Position numbers and translations under genes: made by a program
The notes under the pieces: generated by a model
The model's database searches: none
Told to the model about the DNA's origin: nothing
The model's input: only the letters and a program-made list of their open reading frames with translations
Shown here: positions 26,936-38,998 of the stretch, piece by piece
Numbering within the stretch: position 1 is the first letter of the stretch
Layout of the letters: each line of letters opens with the position of its first letter
DNA from: Kitasatospora viridis
GTDB taxonomy: Bacteria; Actinomycetota; Actinomycetes; Streptomycetales; Streptomycetaceae
Direction: 5' to 3'
Length of the DNA: 64,000 nucleotides
NCBI RefSeq assembly: GCF_007829815.1
Contig: NZ_VIWT01000001.1
Span: forward strand, 1,883,501 to 1,947,500

Positions 26936-27808
26936 TCAGCCCTGGTAGCCGTAGAAGCCCTGGCCGGTCTTGCGGCCGAGGTCTCCGGCGGTCACCATCC
27001 GGGCCATGATCTCCGGGGCCGCGAACTTCTCGTCCTGGGTCTCGGCGTAGATGTTCCGCGCGGCGTGCAGCAGGATGTCCACGCCGGTCAGGTCGGCGGT
27101 CTGCAGCGGGCCCATCGGGTGGCCGAAGCCCAGCCGGCAGGCGGTGTCGATGTCCTCGGCGGTGGCCACCCCGGACTCGTAGAGCTTCGCGGCCTCGACC
27201 ACCAGGGCGGTGATCAGCCGGGTGGTGATGAAGCCGGCCACGTCGCGGTTGACCACCACGACCTCCTTGCCGACGCCCTCGGCGTAGGCCCGCGCGGTGG
27301 CCAGCGCGGCGTCGCTGGTCTTGTAGCCGCGGACCAGCTCGACCAGGCGCATCAGCGGCACCGGCGAGAAGAAGTGCACGCCCACCACCGACTCCGGGCG
27401 CTCGGTGACCGCCGCGATCCGGGTGATCGGGATCGCCGAGGTGTTGCTGCCGAGCACCGCGCCGTCCTTGGCGATCTTGTCGAGCTCGCGGAAGACGCCC
27501 TCCTTGACCTCCAGCTTCTCGAACACCGCCTCGATCACGATGTCGGCCTCGGCCGCGCCGCCCAGGTCCGTGGTGGTGGTGATCCGGGCCAGCGCGTCGG
27601 TGGCCTCGTCGGCGGTCATCCGGCCCTTGGAGACGAACTTCTCGTAGGACGCCTTGATGCCGTCCAGGCCGCGCTGCAGGGCCTGCTCGGTCACGTCCCG
27701 CAGCACCACCGGGTGGCCGGCCTGGGCGGACACCTGGGCGATGCCCGCGCCCATCAGACCGGCACCGATCACGGCGATCCGCTGGTCCCGCGTGGAAACG
27801 TTGCTCAT
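26936..27808 (-). CDS. 3-hydroxybutyryl-CoA dehydrogenase
   Basis: Protein of 290 residues with the NAD(P)-binding VIGAGLMGAGIAQ at the N-terminus, the catalytic His in VHFFSPVPLM, NRDVAGFI and the C-terminal dimerisation domain ending KTGQGFYGY. It interconverts acetoacetyl-CoA and 3-hydroxybutyryl-CoA, linking the thiolase at 9287 to C4 acyl-CoA chemistry. ATG at 27808 follows GGGAGAGG. A 12-bp palindrome lies about 50 bp upstream. Confidence 0.94.
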   Translation of the reverse strand: MSNVSTRDQRIAVIGAGLMGAGIAQVSAQAGHPVVLRDVTEQALQRGLDGIKASYEKFVSKGRMTADEATDALARITTTTDLGGAAEADIVIEAVFEKLEVKEGVFRELDKIAKDGAVLGSNTSAIPITRIAAVTERPESVVGVHFFSPVPLMRLVELVRGYKTSDAALATARAYAEGVGKEVVVVNRDVAGFITTRLITALVVEAAKLYESGVATAEDIDTACRLGFGHPMGPLQTADLTGVDILLHAARNIYAETQDEKFAAPEIMARMVTAGDLGRKTGQGFYGYQG

Positions 27809-27857
27809 GGCTCTGCCTCTCCCGAAGTCCGTCGGGGCGCGCTCCCACGGCGGGGTC

Positions 27858-27869
27858 CTCCCCGGGGAG
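27858..27869 (-). promoter_or_regulatory. CTCCCCGGGGAG palindrome upstream of the dehydrogenase
   Basis: Perfect 12-bp palindrome, 50-61 bp upstream of the dehydrogenase start. Its core TCCCCGGGGA is shared with the palindrome at 20511-20522. Possible operator; a second GC-only palindrome (CCCGCGCGCGGG) lies at 27899-27910. Confidence 0.3.
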
Positions 27870-27949
27870 CAGCGCCGCTCACGGCTGGGACTGTAGTGCC
27901 CGCGCGCGGGTGATGAAACGACTCCCGGATGTGATCTGCGTCGGGCCGG

Positions 27950-28522
27950 TCAGCGGTTCTCGCCCGGCACCCACAGCACGTCGCCGTTCTCCTTGTTGGC
28001 CACCCGGGCCAGGATGAAGAGCAGGTCGGAGAGCCGGTTCAGGTACTTGGCGGTGAGCGGGTTCACGGTGTCCCCGTGCTCCTCGATCGCCGCCCAGGTG
28101 GACCGCTCGGCCCGGCGCACCACGGTGCAGGCCAGGTGCAGGTGGGCGGCGCCGGGGGTGCCGCCGGGCAGGATGAAGCTGCGCAGCTTCTCCAACTGCC
28201 CCAGGTACTCGTCGCACCGGCCCTCCAGCCAGTCGACGTAGCCCTGCTCCACCCGCAGCGGCGGGTACTTCGGGTCCGGCACCACCGGGGTGGCCAGGTC
28301 GGCGCCCACGTCGAACAGGTCGTTCTGGATCCGCGTCAGCACGCCGACCAGGTCCTCGGCCAGCCCGCCGGTGGCGATGGCCACGCCGAGCGCCGCGTTC
28401 GCCTCGTTGGCGTCGGCGTAGGCGATCAGCCGCGGGTCGGTCTTGCTGGTCCGGCTCATGTCGCCGAGCGCGGTGGTTCCGTCGTCACCGGTCCGGGTGT
28501 AAATACGCGTCAGATTGACCAT
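27950..28522 (-). CDS. Cob(I)alamin adenosyltransferase, PduO type
   Basis: Protein of 190 residues with the PduO-type signatures TRTGDDGTT near the N-terminus, SFILPGG, RRAER and the closing YLNRLSDLLF. It transfers adenosyl from ATP to cob(I)alamin to make coenzyme B12, the cofactor of IcmA and methylmalonyl-CoA mutase. ATG at 28522, 16 nt after the DUF2550 gene, suggesting cotranscription. It fits the B12-mutase theme of the left part of the window. Confidence 0.94.
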   Translation of the reverse strand: MVNLTRIYTRTGDDGTTALGDMSRTSKTDPRLIAYADANEANAALGVAIATGGLAEDLVGVLTRIQNDLFDVGADLATPVVPDPKYPPLRVEQGYVDWLEGRCDEYLGQLEKLRSFILPGGTPGAAHLHLACTVVRRAERSTWAAIEEHGDTVNPLTAKYLNRLSDLLFILARVANKENGDVLWVPGENR

Positions 28523-28538
28523 GCGGGCAGCCTACCCA

Positions 28539-29045
28539 CTACGCGACGTTGACCCTCTGTCCCGGCGGCGCGGCCTCCAGCCAGGCCAGGAACCCGGTCA
28601 GCGCGTCCTCGCTCATCGCCAGCTCCAGCGGGGCGCCGCCGAGCAGGCAGCGCAGCACCACCGAGCCGGAGAGCAGGGCGAGTTCCTCCTGGCCCTCGGG
28701 GTAGCGCCGGCCCAGCACCTCGATCTCCCGGCGCGGCAGCACCCGCCGCGGGCGCGGGGCGTAGGAGAACACCCGGAACCACTCGATGTGGTCGCCGCTG
28801 TAGCGCCCGATACCGAAAACCCACCCCTTGCCGTCGGTCGCGGGGACCGGGGCCGAGGTGGGCTGTCCGTTCTCGTCGAGATCGGGAGTCGTGGAGGCGT
28901 CCGCGGGCATTTTCAGCCGGAAGCTGCAGTCGAACGTGCCGCCGACCCGCTGGATCAGGCGCCTGCGTACCGCGAAGGCGAGGAGTCCCGCCACTCCGAG
29001 AACCACCACCGCCGCGCACACCACAAGGGCGAGGACCACGCTCAC
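28539..29045 (-). CDS. DUF2550 domain protein
   Basis: Protein of 168 residues with one N-terminal membrane segment (about 2-27, VVLALVVCAAVVVLGVAGLL) and a soluble domain, FDCSFRLKMP ... GWVFGIGRYSGDHIEWFRVFS, characteristic of the actinobacterial DUF2550 family. Function unknown; in actinomycetes it commonly sits beside the ATP synthase operon, as here. GTG at 29045 with GAGGAGG upstream. Confidence 0.85.
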   Translation of the reverse strand: MSVVLALVVCAAVVVLGVAGLLAFAVRRRLIQRVGGTFDCSFRLKMPADASTTPDLDENGQPTSAPVPATDGKGWVFGIGRYSGDHIEWFRVFSYAPRPRRVLPRREIEVLGRRYPEGQEELALLSGSVVLRCLLGGAPLELAMSEDALTGFLAWLEAAPPGQRVNVA

Positions 29046-29150
29046 CGACCTCCTCGCTCACTCGCCGATGCCGCTCCGCGCCGTGGCGGCCGGGCATCCC
29101 CCGTTCCCGGGCGGCCCGTCGGACCACCGGGTTGACTCTCCAACCGATAC

Positions 29151-29191
29151 GACAGTCCCGGGGTCACGCTCGCGCGTTCCCCGGGACCGTC
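29151..29191 (-). terminator. Terminator at the end of the atp operon
   Basis: Arms 29151-29163 and 29179-29191 (13 bp); the single imperfect position is a G-U pair only in minus-strand RNA. It begins 15 nt after the atpC stop at 29206. Confidence 0.78.
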
Positions 29192-29205
29192 GGTCAAGCT
29201 CAGTT

Positions 29206-29586
29206 TCAGGCAGCCTTGCGGCGACCCGCGGCGACGAGGCGGACCTCGGCGCGGCGCTCGGCGTGCGCGTCACTGTCGGCCTTGGCGACCTCCAGGGCGC
29301 GCTCGGCGCGGGTGACGTCGATCTCGTCCGCCAGCTCGGCGACCTCTGCCAGCAGCGACAGCTTGTTGTCGGCGAACGAGATGAAGCCACCGTGCACGGC
29401 CGCGACGACGGTGCCGCCGTCGGTCGTGCGGATGGTGACCGGACCGGACTCCAGCACGCTCAGCACCGGGGTGTGGTTCGGCATGATGCCGGTGTCACCG
29501 GAGGCCGTGCGGGCGACAACCAGGGTGGCCGCACCGGACCAGACCTTGCGGTCGGCTGCGACCAGCTCGACGTGCAGCTCAGCCAA
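29206..29586 (-). CDS. atpC: ATP synthase F1 epsilon subunit
   Basis: Protein of 126 residues with the N-terminal beta-sandwich (LHVELVAADRKVWSG, GIMPNHTPVLSVL) and a C-terminal helical hairpin rich in Ala/Glu/Arg. It is part of the central stalk and restrains ATP hydrolysis. The start is a rare TTG at 29586, set by AGGAGCC upstream. It is the last gene of the operon, 183 nt after atpD with a hairpin in between. Confidence 0.95.
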   Translation of the reverse strand: MAELHVELVAADRKVWSGAATLVVARTASGDTGIMPNHTPVLSVLESGPVTIRTTDGGTVVAAVHGGFISFADNKLSLLAEVAELADEIDVTRAERALEVAKADSDAHAERRAEVRLVAAGRRKAA

Positions 29587-29707
29587 CGTGGGCTCCTAGG
29601 CTCTTGCAACGCCCGATTACTCGGGAGTTTCGGTAAGAATAACGGGCTCGCGGCGCCGACATGAAACGCACGGCGCACAGATGACCGGAATCACAGCCAC
29701 CGTGCCG

Positions 29708-29744
29708 TGAGGGGTGGCCCCCATCCCGTGGGGACCACCCCTCA
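29708..29744 (-). terminator. Intercistronic hairpin between atpD and atpC
   Basis: TGAGGGGTGG (29708-29717) pairs with 29735-29744, and an inner CCCCA/TGGGG stem continues it. It starts 26 nt after the atpD stop. It may partly terminate transcription or stabilise the 3' end of the upstream message. Confidence 0.6.
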
Positions 29745-29769
29745 TGGTCACAGCGCCGTCAGCCGGTGC

Positions 29770-32126
<2,357 letters not shown>

Positions 32127-32158
32127 GGGTCGTTACGTCCTTTCCCTCGCTACCGGAC

Positions 32159-33733
32159 TCAGGCCTGCTCGGAGAGCAGCTTGCCGTCGGCCGTGGTGAA
32201 GCCCAGCTTGAAGGACTCGATCGCGGCGGTCAGCGCGTCGATCGTGCCGTCCTCCAGCTTCGAGGTCTCGACGATGGCGGCGAGCAGGTTCTTGTGCTCG
32301 ATCCGCAGGTTGTCGAGGAACTCGCGCTCGAAGCGGCGGATGTCGGCGACCGGGACGTCGTCCAGCTTGCCGGTGGTGCCGGCCCAGATCGAGACGACCT
32401 GCTCCTCGACCGGGAACGGCTGGTACTGACCCTGCTTCAGCAGCTCGACCATGCGGGCACCGCGCTCCAGCTGCGACTTCGAGGCCGCGTCCAGGTCGGA
32501 ACCGAAGGCGGCGAAGGCCTCCAGCTCGCGGTACTGGGCGAGGTCCAGGCGCAGCCGGCCGGCGACCGACTTCATGGCCTTGATCTGGGCGGAGCCACCG
32601 ACGCGGGAGACCGAGATGCCGACGTTCACGGCCGGGCGGATGCCGGCGTTGAACAGGTCGGACTCCAGGAAGCACTGGCCGTCGGTGATCGAGATGACGT
32701 TGGTCGGGATGTACGCCGAGACGTCGTTGGCCTTGGTCTCGATGATCGGCAGACCGGTCATCGAGCCGGCGCCCAGCTCGTCGGAGAGCTTGGCGCAGCG
32801 CTCCAGCAGGCGGGAGTGCAGGTAGAAGACGTCGCCCGGGTAGGCCTCGCGGCCCGGCGGACGGCGCAGCAGCAGGGAGACGGAACGGTAGGCCTCGGCC
32901 TGCTTCGACAGGTCGTCGAAGATGATCAGGACGTGCTTGCCGGCGTACATCCAGTGCTGGCCGATGGCCGAACCGGTGTACGGGGCGAGGAACTTGAAGC
33001 CCGCGGGGTCGGAGGCGGGAGCAGCCACGATGGTGGTGTACTCCAGCGCGCCGGCCTCCTCCAGGGCGCCGCGGACGGCGGCGATGGTGGAGCCCTTCTG
33101 ACCAACGGCGACGTAGATGCAGCGGACCTGCTTCTGCGGGTCGCCGGAGCGCCAGTTGTCCTTCTGGTTGATGATCGTGTCGATCGCCACCGCGGTCTTG
33201 CCGGTCTGGCGGTCGCCGATGATCAGCTGGCGCTGGCCGCGGCCGATCGGGGTCATCGCGTCGATGGCCTTGATGCCGGTCTGCATCGGCTCGTGCACCG
33301 ACTTGCGGACCATGACGCCGGGGGCCTGCAGCTCCAGGGCGCGGCGGCCCTCGGCGGCGATCTCGCCCAGGCCGTCGATCGGGTTGCCCAGCGGGTCCAC
33401 CACGCGGCCGAGGTAGCCCTCGCCGACCGGAACCGAGAGGACCTCGCCGGTGCGGTGGACCGTCTGGCCCTCCTCGATGCCGCCGAACTCACCGAGGATG
33501 ACGACACCGATCTCACGGGTGTCGAGGTTCTGGGCGAGGCCGAGGGTGCCGTCCTCGAACTTCAGCAGCTCGTTGGCCATGACCGAGGGCAGGCCCTCGA
33601 CCTTGGCAATACCGTCCATGGCCTCGGTGACCGTGCCGACCTCTTCACGCGAGGCGGCGTCCGGCTGGTACGACTGGACGAAGTCGGCCAGCGCGTCCCG
33701 GATCTCCTCCGGCCGGATCGTAAGCTCCGCCAT
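32159..33733 (-). CDS. atpA: ATP synthase F1 alpha subunit
   Basis: Protein of 524 residues, the non-catalytic nucleotide-binding subunit. P-loop GDRQTGKTA and the [20 protein letters not shown] segment are diagnostic. ATG at 33733 with AGGAG upstream. It lies 164 nt after atpH, a longer gap than elsewhere in the operon, containing a 12-bp direct repeat. Confidence 0.97.
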   Translation of the reverse strand: MAELTIRPEEIRDALADFVQSYQPDAASREEVGTVTEAMDGIAKVEGLPSVMANELLKFEDGTLGLAQNLDTREIGVVILGEFGGIEEGQTVHRTGEVLSVPVGEGYLGRVVDPLGNPIDGLGEIAAEGRRALELQAPGVMVRKSVHEPMQTGIKAIDAMTPIGRGQRQLIIGDRQTGKTAVAIDTIINQKDNWRSGDPQKQVRCIYVAVGQKGSTIAAVRGALEEAGALEYTTIVAAPASDPAGFKFLAPYTGSAIGQHWMYAGKHVLIIFDDLSKQAEAYRSVSLLLRRPPGREAYPGDVFYLHSRLLERCAKLSDELGAGSMTGLPIIETKANDVSAYIPTNVISITDGQCFLESDLFNAGIRPAVNVGISVSRVGGSAQIKAMKSVAGRLRLDLAQYRELEAFAAFGSDLDAASKSQLERGARMVELLKQGQYQPFPVEEQVVSIWAGTTGKLDDVPVADIRRFEREFLDNLRIEHKNLLAAIVETSKLEDGTIDALTAAIESFKLGFTTADGKLLSEQA

Positions 33734-33758
33734 CAGGCTTCCCTGCTCTCCTAGGTTG

Positions 33759-33806
33759 CGATCCTCGGCCCGCCCAAGGAGGGCCGCAAGTATTCGATCC
33801 TCGGCC
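33759..33806. repeat. 12-bp direct repeat between atpH and atpA
   Basis: CGATCCTCGGCC occurs at 33759-33770 and 33795-33806, spaced 36 bp, in the 164-bp intercistronic gap. Confidence 0.6.
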
Positions 33807-33897
33807 GGTGCTGTTGGACCGGCCGTACGTATGTGCCGGCTGCCCCGTGGGATGGGACCGGCGCCCGACCGAGGGTCGGATGTGCTGTGCGGTTGGC

Positions 33898-34713
33898 TCA
33901 GCCTTCGAGGGCCTGGCGAGCGCCTTCGAGGCGGCTCGACACGGTGCCGTCGATGATCTCGTCGCCGATCGACACCCGGACACCGCCGACGACCTCGGGG
34001 TCGACGTCGATGTTCAGGAGCACCGCGCGGCCGTACAGCTTGGCCAGCGCGCCGGAGAGGCGCTGCTTCTGACCGTCGCTGAGCGGGACCGCGGTGGTGA
34101 CCAGCGCGACCACGCGGTCACGGCGGTCGGCGGCGAGCCGGGCGTAGGACTCCAGGCCCTGTTCCAGGCTACGGCCGCGGGGGTTGGTGACCAGCGAGGT
34201 GACCAGACGGACGGTGCCCGCCAGGGCACGGCCGCCGAGCAGCTTGGTGACCAGCTCCGCCTTGGCGGTGCCGGAGGCCTTCGGCTCGGTCAGCGCCGCC
34301 CGCAGCTCGTGCGAGCCGCCGACGATCCGGCCGAACCGGAAGAGCTCGTCCTCCAGGTCGTCGAGGCGGCCGGCCTTGTCGGCGGCGATCACCTCGGCGT
34401 AGGCGGACAGCTGCTCGATCGCGTCGACCAGGTCGCGCGCGCCCGACCAGCGGGCCCGGACCAGACCGGCGACCAAGTCGGCGGTCTCGCCGGAGACCTG
34501 ACCGGCCAGCAGCGAGGTGACCAGCGAAGCCTTGTCCTGGCCGGACCGCGAGGGGTCGGTGAGCACCCGGCGCAGCGAGACCTCGCGGTCCAGCAGCGCG
34601 GTGACGGCGCTCAGCTCCTCAGCCAGCTTGGCCGTGTCCACCGAGGTGTTGTCGGTCAGGCTGTCGAGGTTCTCGCGGCCGGCGGCCAGGGCCTCGCGGC
34701 TGGCGCCGATCAC
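33898..34713 (-). CDS. atpH: ATP synthase F1 delta subunit
   Basis: Protein of 271 residues, the peripheral-stalk connector, at the long actinobacterial size (E. coli delta is 177). The C-terminal delta signature [20 protein letters not shown] is clear. GTG at 34713 overlaps the atpF stop by 4 nt (GTGA), implying translational coupling. Confidence 0.95.
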   Translation of the reverse strand: MIGASREALAAGRENLDSLTDNTSVDTAKLAEELSAVTALLDREVSLRRVLTDPSRSGQDKASLVTSLLAGQVSGETADLVAGLVRARWSGARDLVDAIEQLSAYAEVIAADKAGRLDDLEDELFRFGRIVGGSHELRAALTEPKASGTAKAELVTKLLGGRALAGTVRLVTSLVTNPRGRSLEQGLESYARLAADRRDRVVALVTTAVPLSDGQKQRLSGALAKLYGRAVLLNIDVDPEVVGGVRVSIGDEIIDGTVSSRLEGARQALEG

Positions 34714-35267
34714 TTGGCGACCGCCGTGTTCGCGGCGGCCTTGGCCTCCAGGTCGTCCAGGAAGCGGTCGATCACACCGCTCTGCCGGGCGTGGTCCTCA
34801 AGGGACTCGCCGACGATGCGGGAGGCCAGCTGCGAAGCGAGCGAACCCACGTCCTGGCGCAGGGCGGCGGTCGCCTGCTTCTTGTCGGCCTCGATCTGGG
34901 CGTGGCCGGCGGCGACGATGGCCTCGCGCTGACGCTGGCCCTCCTCGCGCATCTCACCGATCAGGGCAGCGCCCTGCTCACGCGCCTGCTCGGTGATCCG
35001 AGCCGCCTCGTGACGCGCCTCGGCCAGCTCGGCGCGGTACTGCTCAAGGAGGGCCTGAGCCTCGGCCTGTGCGGCGTCGGCGCGCTCGATGCCGCCCTCA
35101 ATCAGGTCCCGGCGCTCCGCCAGCGTCTTCTCGATGCTGGGGAGGAGCTTCTTGCCGAGCAGACCGAAGACGATGAAGAAGCAGATCAGGCCGATGACGA
35201 GCTCAGGGCCCTTGGGGATCAGAGGATTGAAGTCCTCAGAAGCCACCAGGTGCATCGCGAGCGACAT
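34710..35267 (-). CDS. atpF: ATP synthase Fo subunit b
   Basis: Protein of 185 residues: one N-terminal membrane segment (about residues 22-40, ELVIGLICFFIVFGLLGKKL) and a long helical stalk rich in Ala/Glu/Arg. ATG at 35267 after GGAAGG. 29 nt after atpE and overlapping atpH. Confidence 0.95.
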   Translation of the reverse strand: MSLAMHLVASEDFNPLIPKGPELVIGLICFFIVFGLLGKKLLPSIEKTLAERRDLIEGGIERADAAQAEAQALLEQYRAELAEARHEAARITEQAREQGAALIGEMREEGQRQREAIVAAGHAQIEADKKQATAALRQDVGSLASQLASRIVGESLEDHARQSGVIDRFLDDLEAKAAANTAVAK

Positions 35268-35296
35268 ATCTGGACCTTCCGTCGAGTCTGTCGGAC

Positions 35297-36431
<1,135 letters not shown>

Positions 36432-36603
36432 GGACTCCTTCGTCGTGACGCATGGTTACGGCAACCTCGGTGTGTCGGCGCGGCGCGGAGCCACGTAGCG
36501 GCACTGGAACTAGTTGGGTTTCTCGGGGACCCGGCGCGCCGCCACGTCGTGTCGGCGCGGGATCTGTCAAGACTGCGCGGGTTCGGGGGGCGATCCGTCC
36601 GGT

Positions 36604-36619
36604 CGGTGAGCACTCACCG
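36604..36619 (-). promoter_or_regulatory. Palindrome upstream of atpB
   Basis: CGGTGAG-CA-CTCACCG, a 7-bp dyad 173 bp upstream of atpB. A consensus-like TTGACA lies at 36570-36565 on the minus strand but no good -10 is spaced from it. Possible promoter region for the atpB-C transcript. Confidence 0.3.
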
Positions 36620-36698
36620 TCCGGCGGGACCAGGCCGCTTCCCGTACTCCGTTGTTGCGACGGACGATAGCAGCCTGTCAGGAGCGCATAAACACCGC

Positions 36699-36714
36699 CC
36701 CCCTCGCGAGGGGG
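36699..36714 (-). terminator. Hairpin after atpI
   Basis: CCCCCTCGCGAGGGGG is a perfect 16-bp palindrome 14 nt after the atpI stop at 36729. It could form a short GC stem with a CGCG loop and partly terminate the atpI transcript. Confidence 0.55.
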
Positions 36715-36728
36715 ACAGCCAGGGCGAC

Positions 36729-37163
36729 TCACTGTTGACGCCCCGGCTTCACCTGTTCGTCGGGCTTGTCGTCGTTCTGCACGTAGAACTGCTTGGCCTT
36801 CAGGTGGGTGCGCACCTGCCCGCCGCTCCAGATGAAGACGCAGCCGAGCAGGGTGAAGGCGAACACCTTGGTGTTGAAGAGCGAGGTGTCCTTGAAGACC
36901 GCGAGGACGATGCCGACGAGCAGGATCTGGGTCGTGTACACCAGCAGCGCGACAGCCATCATGAGCTGCGGGTTGTTCCTGGTCAGGCGGTCGAGCGCGA
37001 TCTGACCGGAGGCGAAGAAGACCATCACCAGAGCGGCAGCGAAGGCGGCACCGATGGCCCCCTTGCTACCTGCCACCGCTGCGGCGATCGCGGTGGCGAC
37101 AACGCCGGCGACCGCGGTGGGAATTGCGGCGCCGCGGATGGTCCGGGCGTCGTGGGACGGCAT
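36729..37163 (-). CDS. atpI: AtpI-like ATP synthase accessory membrane protein
   Basis: Protein of 144 residues with four membrane segments (IRGAAIPTAVAGVVATAIAA, GAAFAAALVMVFFASGQIAL, LMMAVALLVYTTQILLVGIV, VFAFTLLGCVFIWSGGQVR) and a hydrophilic C-terminus. Position at the head of the atp operon identifies it; AtpI-type proteins help assemble the c-ring. ATG at 37163 after GGAG with an 8-nt spacer. Confidence 0.85.
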   Translation of the reverse strand: MPSHDARTIRGAAIPTAVAGVVATAIAAAVAGSKGAIGAAFAAALVMVFFASGQIALDRLTRNNPQLMMAVALLVYTTQILLVGIVLAVFKDTSLFNTKVFAFTLLGCVFIWSGGQVRTHLKAKQFYVQNDDKPDEQVKPGRQQ

Positions 37164-37492
37164 GTCGGCATCTCCGGCGGCATGTCGAGGACGGGGGAGC
37201 ACGGGGAACGAGGGTAGGGCACCGGTGCGGGGACACCGGCCCGAGCGGGTTGGCCACGATACCGGCCGTCGCACGGGCCGGGCTCGTCGAACAAGACCCG
37301 ATGGGGACGGAAGTCCTTCACCACTGGGTCTTTCGGCGTGCTCTCGGTACTCGTGAACGGTATCACAAACTATTTGATGAGAGCTTTACCATGAACGTGT
37401 GGTACCTGTCACACCGAAGGAGCAAGCGTGCCGCCGAACGGGTGAAGCAATCGGAGCAAGGGAGTTGACGCTCCCTCAGCACGTGCCGCGGG
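37164..37492. promoter_or_regulatory. 329-bp upstream region of atpI
   Basis: No gene. A clearly AT-rich patch at about 37355-37400 probably holds the atp operon promoter, leaving a leader near 200 nt. A weak stem (GGGAG-TTGACG-CTCCC, about 37462-37477) lies 15-30 nt after the stop of the glycosyltransferase gene at 37493. Confidence 0.4.
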
Positions 37493-38866
37493 TCAGTTGC
37501 GGCGGTGCTCGCCGACGGCGTGCGCGCCGGTGCCCATCCGGTCCAGCAGCTCCTGGTCACCCGCCGACAGCTCGGCCATCGGGGCGTCCGCGGCGGCGCG
37601 CGCGGTGCGCAGCCGCACGGTCGGCTGCTCCTCCCCCGCCAGCACCGCGTGGGCCTCGACCGGCGCGGCGGCGGTGCCGCGGGCGGCCCGCGCGCCCTTG
37701 CGGTAGCGCGGCGGCACGAAGGCCTGCACGGCGCTCGGCGCCTTCGGCCGGAACCACGGCAGCAGCAGCACCACCAGGCCGACCAGGCAGAGCCCGGCGC
37801 AGGCCAGCACCACGGTGCGGCCGGTGTTGGTGACCGAGATGCCGACGGTGCCGAAGGCGATCAGCGCGGCCCAGAAGTACATGATCAGCACGGCCCGGCT
37901 GTGCGAGTGGCCGATCTCCAGCAGCCGGTGGTGCAGGTGCTTCTTGTCCGCGGCGAACGGCGAGCGGCCGGCCCAGCTGCGCCGGACCACGGCGAGCACC
38001 AGGTCGGCCAGCGGCAGCGCGACCACCGCGAGCGGCAGCAGCAGCGGGATGTAGATCGGCACCAGGATGTGGGTGGTGGCGGTCTGCGAGCCGGCCTGCG
38101 CGGTGATCAGGTCGGGGTCGACGCGCCCGGTGATCGAGACGGCGGAGACGGCGAGCATCAGGCCGAGCATCATCGAGCCGGAGTCGCCCATGAAGATCCG
38201 GGCCGGGTGCAGGTTGTGCGGCAGGAAGCCCAGGCACATGCCGATCAGCAGCGCGCTGAACAGCACCGAGGGCGCCGCGTCGCTGATCTGGTAGACGTAC
38301 CAGAGCCGGTACGAATAGAGGAAGAACGCGATGCCGGCGATGCAGACCATGCCGCCGGCCAGGCCGTCCAGGCCGTCGATGAAGTTCACCGCGTTGACCA
38401 TCACCACCACCAGCGCGACGGTGATCACCATGCCCAGGGTCGGGCTGAGCGCGACCGGGCCGACGCCGGGAACCGGGATCGAGATCACCGTGATGCCCTG
38501 GTAGACCATCACACCGGCGGCGATCATCTGGCCGCCGAGCTTCACCAGCGCGTCCACGCCCCACTTGTCGTCCAGCACGCCGAGCACCCACATGATGCCG
38601 ACACCGGACAGCAGCGCCTTGATGTCCGAGGACGAGCCCTCGTTGAACACCCGCCCCAGGTTGGTGAGCCTGGAGGCCACCAGCAGCCCGGCGCAGAGCC
38701 CGCCGAACATCGCGATGCCGCCGAGCCGCGGGGTCGGCTCGCGGTGCACGTCGCGGGCCCGGACCGGCGGCATGGCCCCGGCCCTGATCGCGAACTTCCG
38801 CACCGGCCCGGTCAGCAGGTAGGTGACCGCGGCGGTGCTGAACATGACGAGCAGGTACTCACGCAC
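37493..38866 (-). CDS. WecA/TagO-like undecaprenyl-phosphate sugar-1-phosphate transferase
   Basis: Protein of 457 residues with about 11 membrane segments and the polyprenyl-phosphate transferase signatures DREPT-like VHREPTPRLGG, LDDKWG, NFIDGLDGLAGG, FMGDSG and HLHHRL. It transfers a sugar 1-phosphate (GlcNAc-type) from UDP-sugar to undecaprenyl phosphate, the first step of wall teichoic-acid-like or arabinogalactan-like polymers. A 100-residue Ala/Arg-rich cytoplasmic tail is extra. GTG at 38866 follows GGAAGGAG. Likely the distal gene of the prfA-prmC-sua5-phosphatase-glyA-like series. Confidence 0.92.
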   Translation of the reverse strand: MREYLLVMFSTAAVTYLLTGPVRKFAIRAGAMPPVRARDVHREPTPRLGGIAMFGGLCAGLLVASRLTNLGRVFNEGSSSDIKALLSGVGIMWVLGVLDDKWGVDALVKLGGQMIAAGVMVYQGITVISIPVPGVGPVALSPTLGMVITVALVVVMVNAVNFIDGLDGLAGGMVCIAGIAFFLYSYRLWYVYQISDAAPSVLFSALLIGMCLGFLPHNLHPARIFMGDSGSMMLGLMLAVSAVSITGRVDPDLITAQAGSQTATTHILVPIYIPLLLPLAVVALPLADLVLAVVRRSWAGRSPFAADKKHLHHRLLEIGHSHSRAVLIMYFWAALIAFGTVGISVTNTGRTVVLACAGLCLVGLVVLLLPWFRPKAPSAVQAFVPPRYRKGARAARGTAAAPVEAHAVLAGEEQPTVRLRTARAAADAPMAELSAGDQELLDRMGTGAHAVGEHRRN

Positions 38867-38998
38867 CGCCGTGCTCCTTCCGCGCGCGCGTCCGGGGGCG
38901 TGCGGGAGCTGCGCCCGCACGGGCAAGGGGTTCGAGGTGCGTCGCCACGGACCCCACCTTATTGAGTCGGACGAGCGGGACGTGCATCGCGGTTCGCT

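Noticed and set aside
36565..36570. A consensus TTGACA on the minus strand upstream of atpB as a complete promoter
   Set aside because: No TANNNT hexamer lies 16-19 nt downstream, so it is mentioned only as a possible -35.
37391..37468. A 25-codon plus-strand frame starting MNVWYLSHRRSKRAAERV
   Set aside because: No clear binding site; it overlaps the probable atpI promoter patch and the hairpin after the glycosyltransferase gene. Too short to support.
37493..38866. MraY (phospho-MurNAc-pentapeptide translocase) as identity of the membrane transferase
   Set aside because: The HLHHRL motif, the context with LCP-type genes and the distance from division-cluster genes fit the WecA/TagO branch better.
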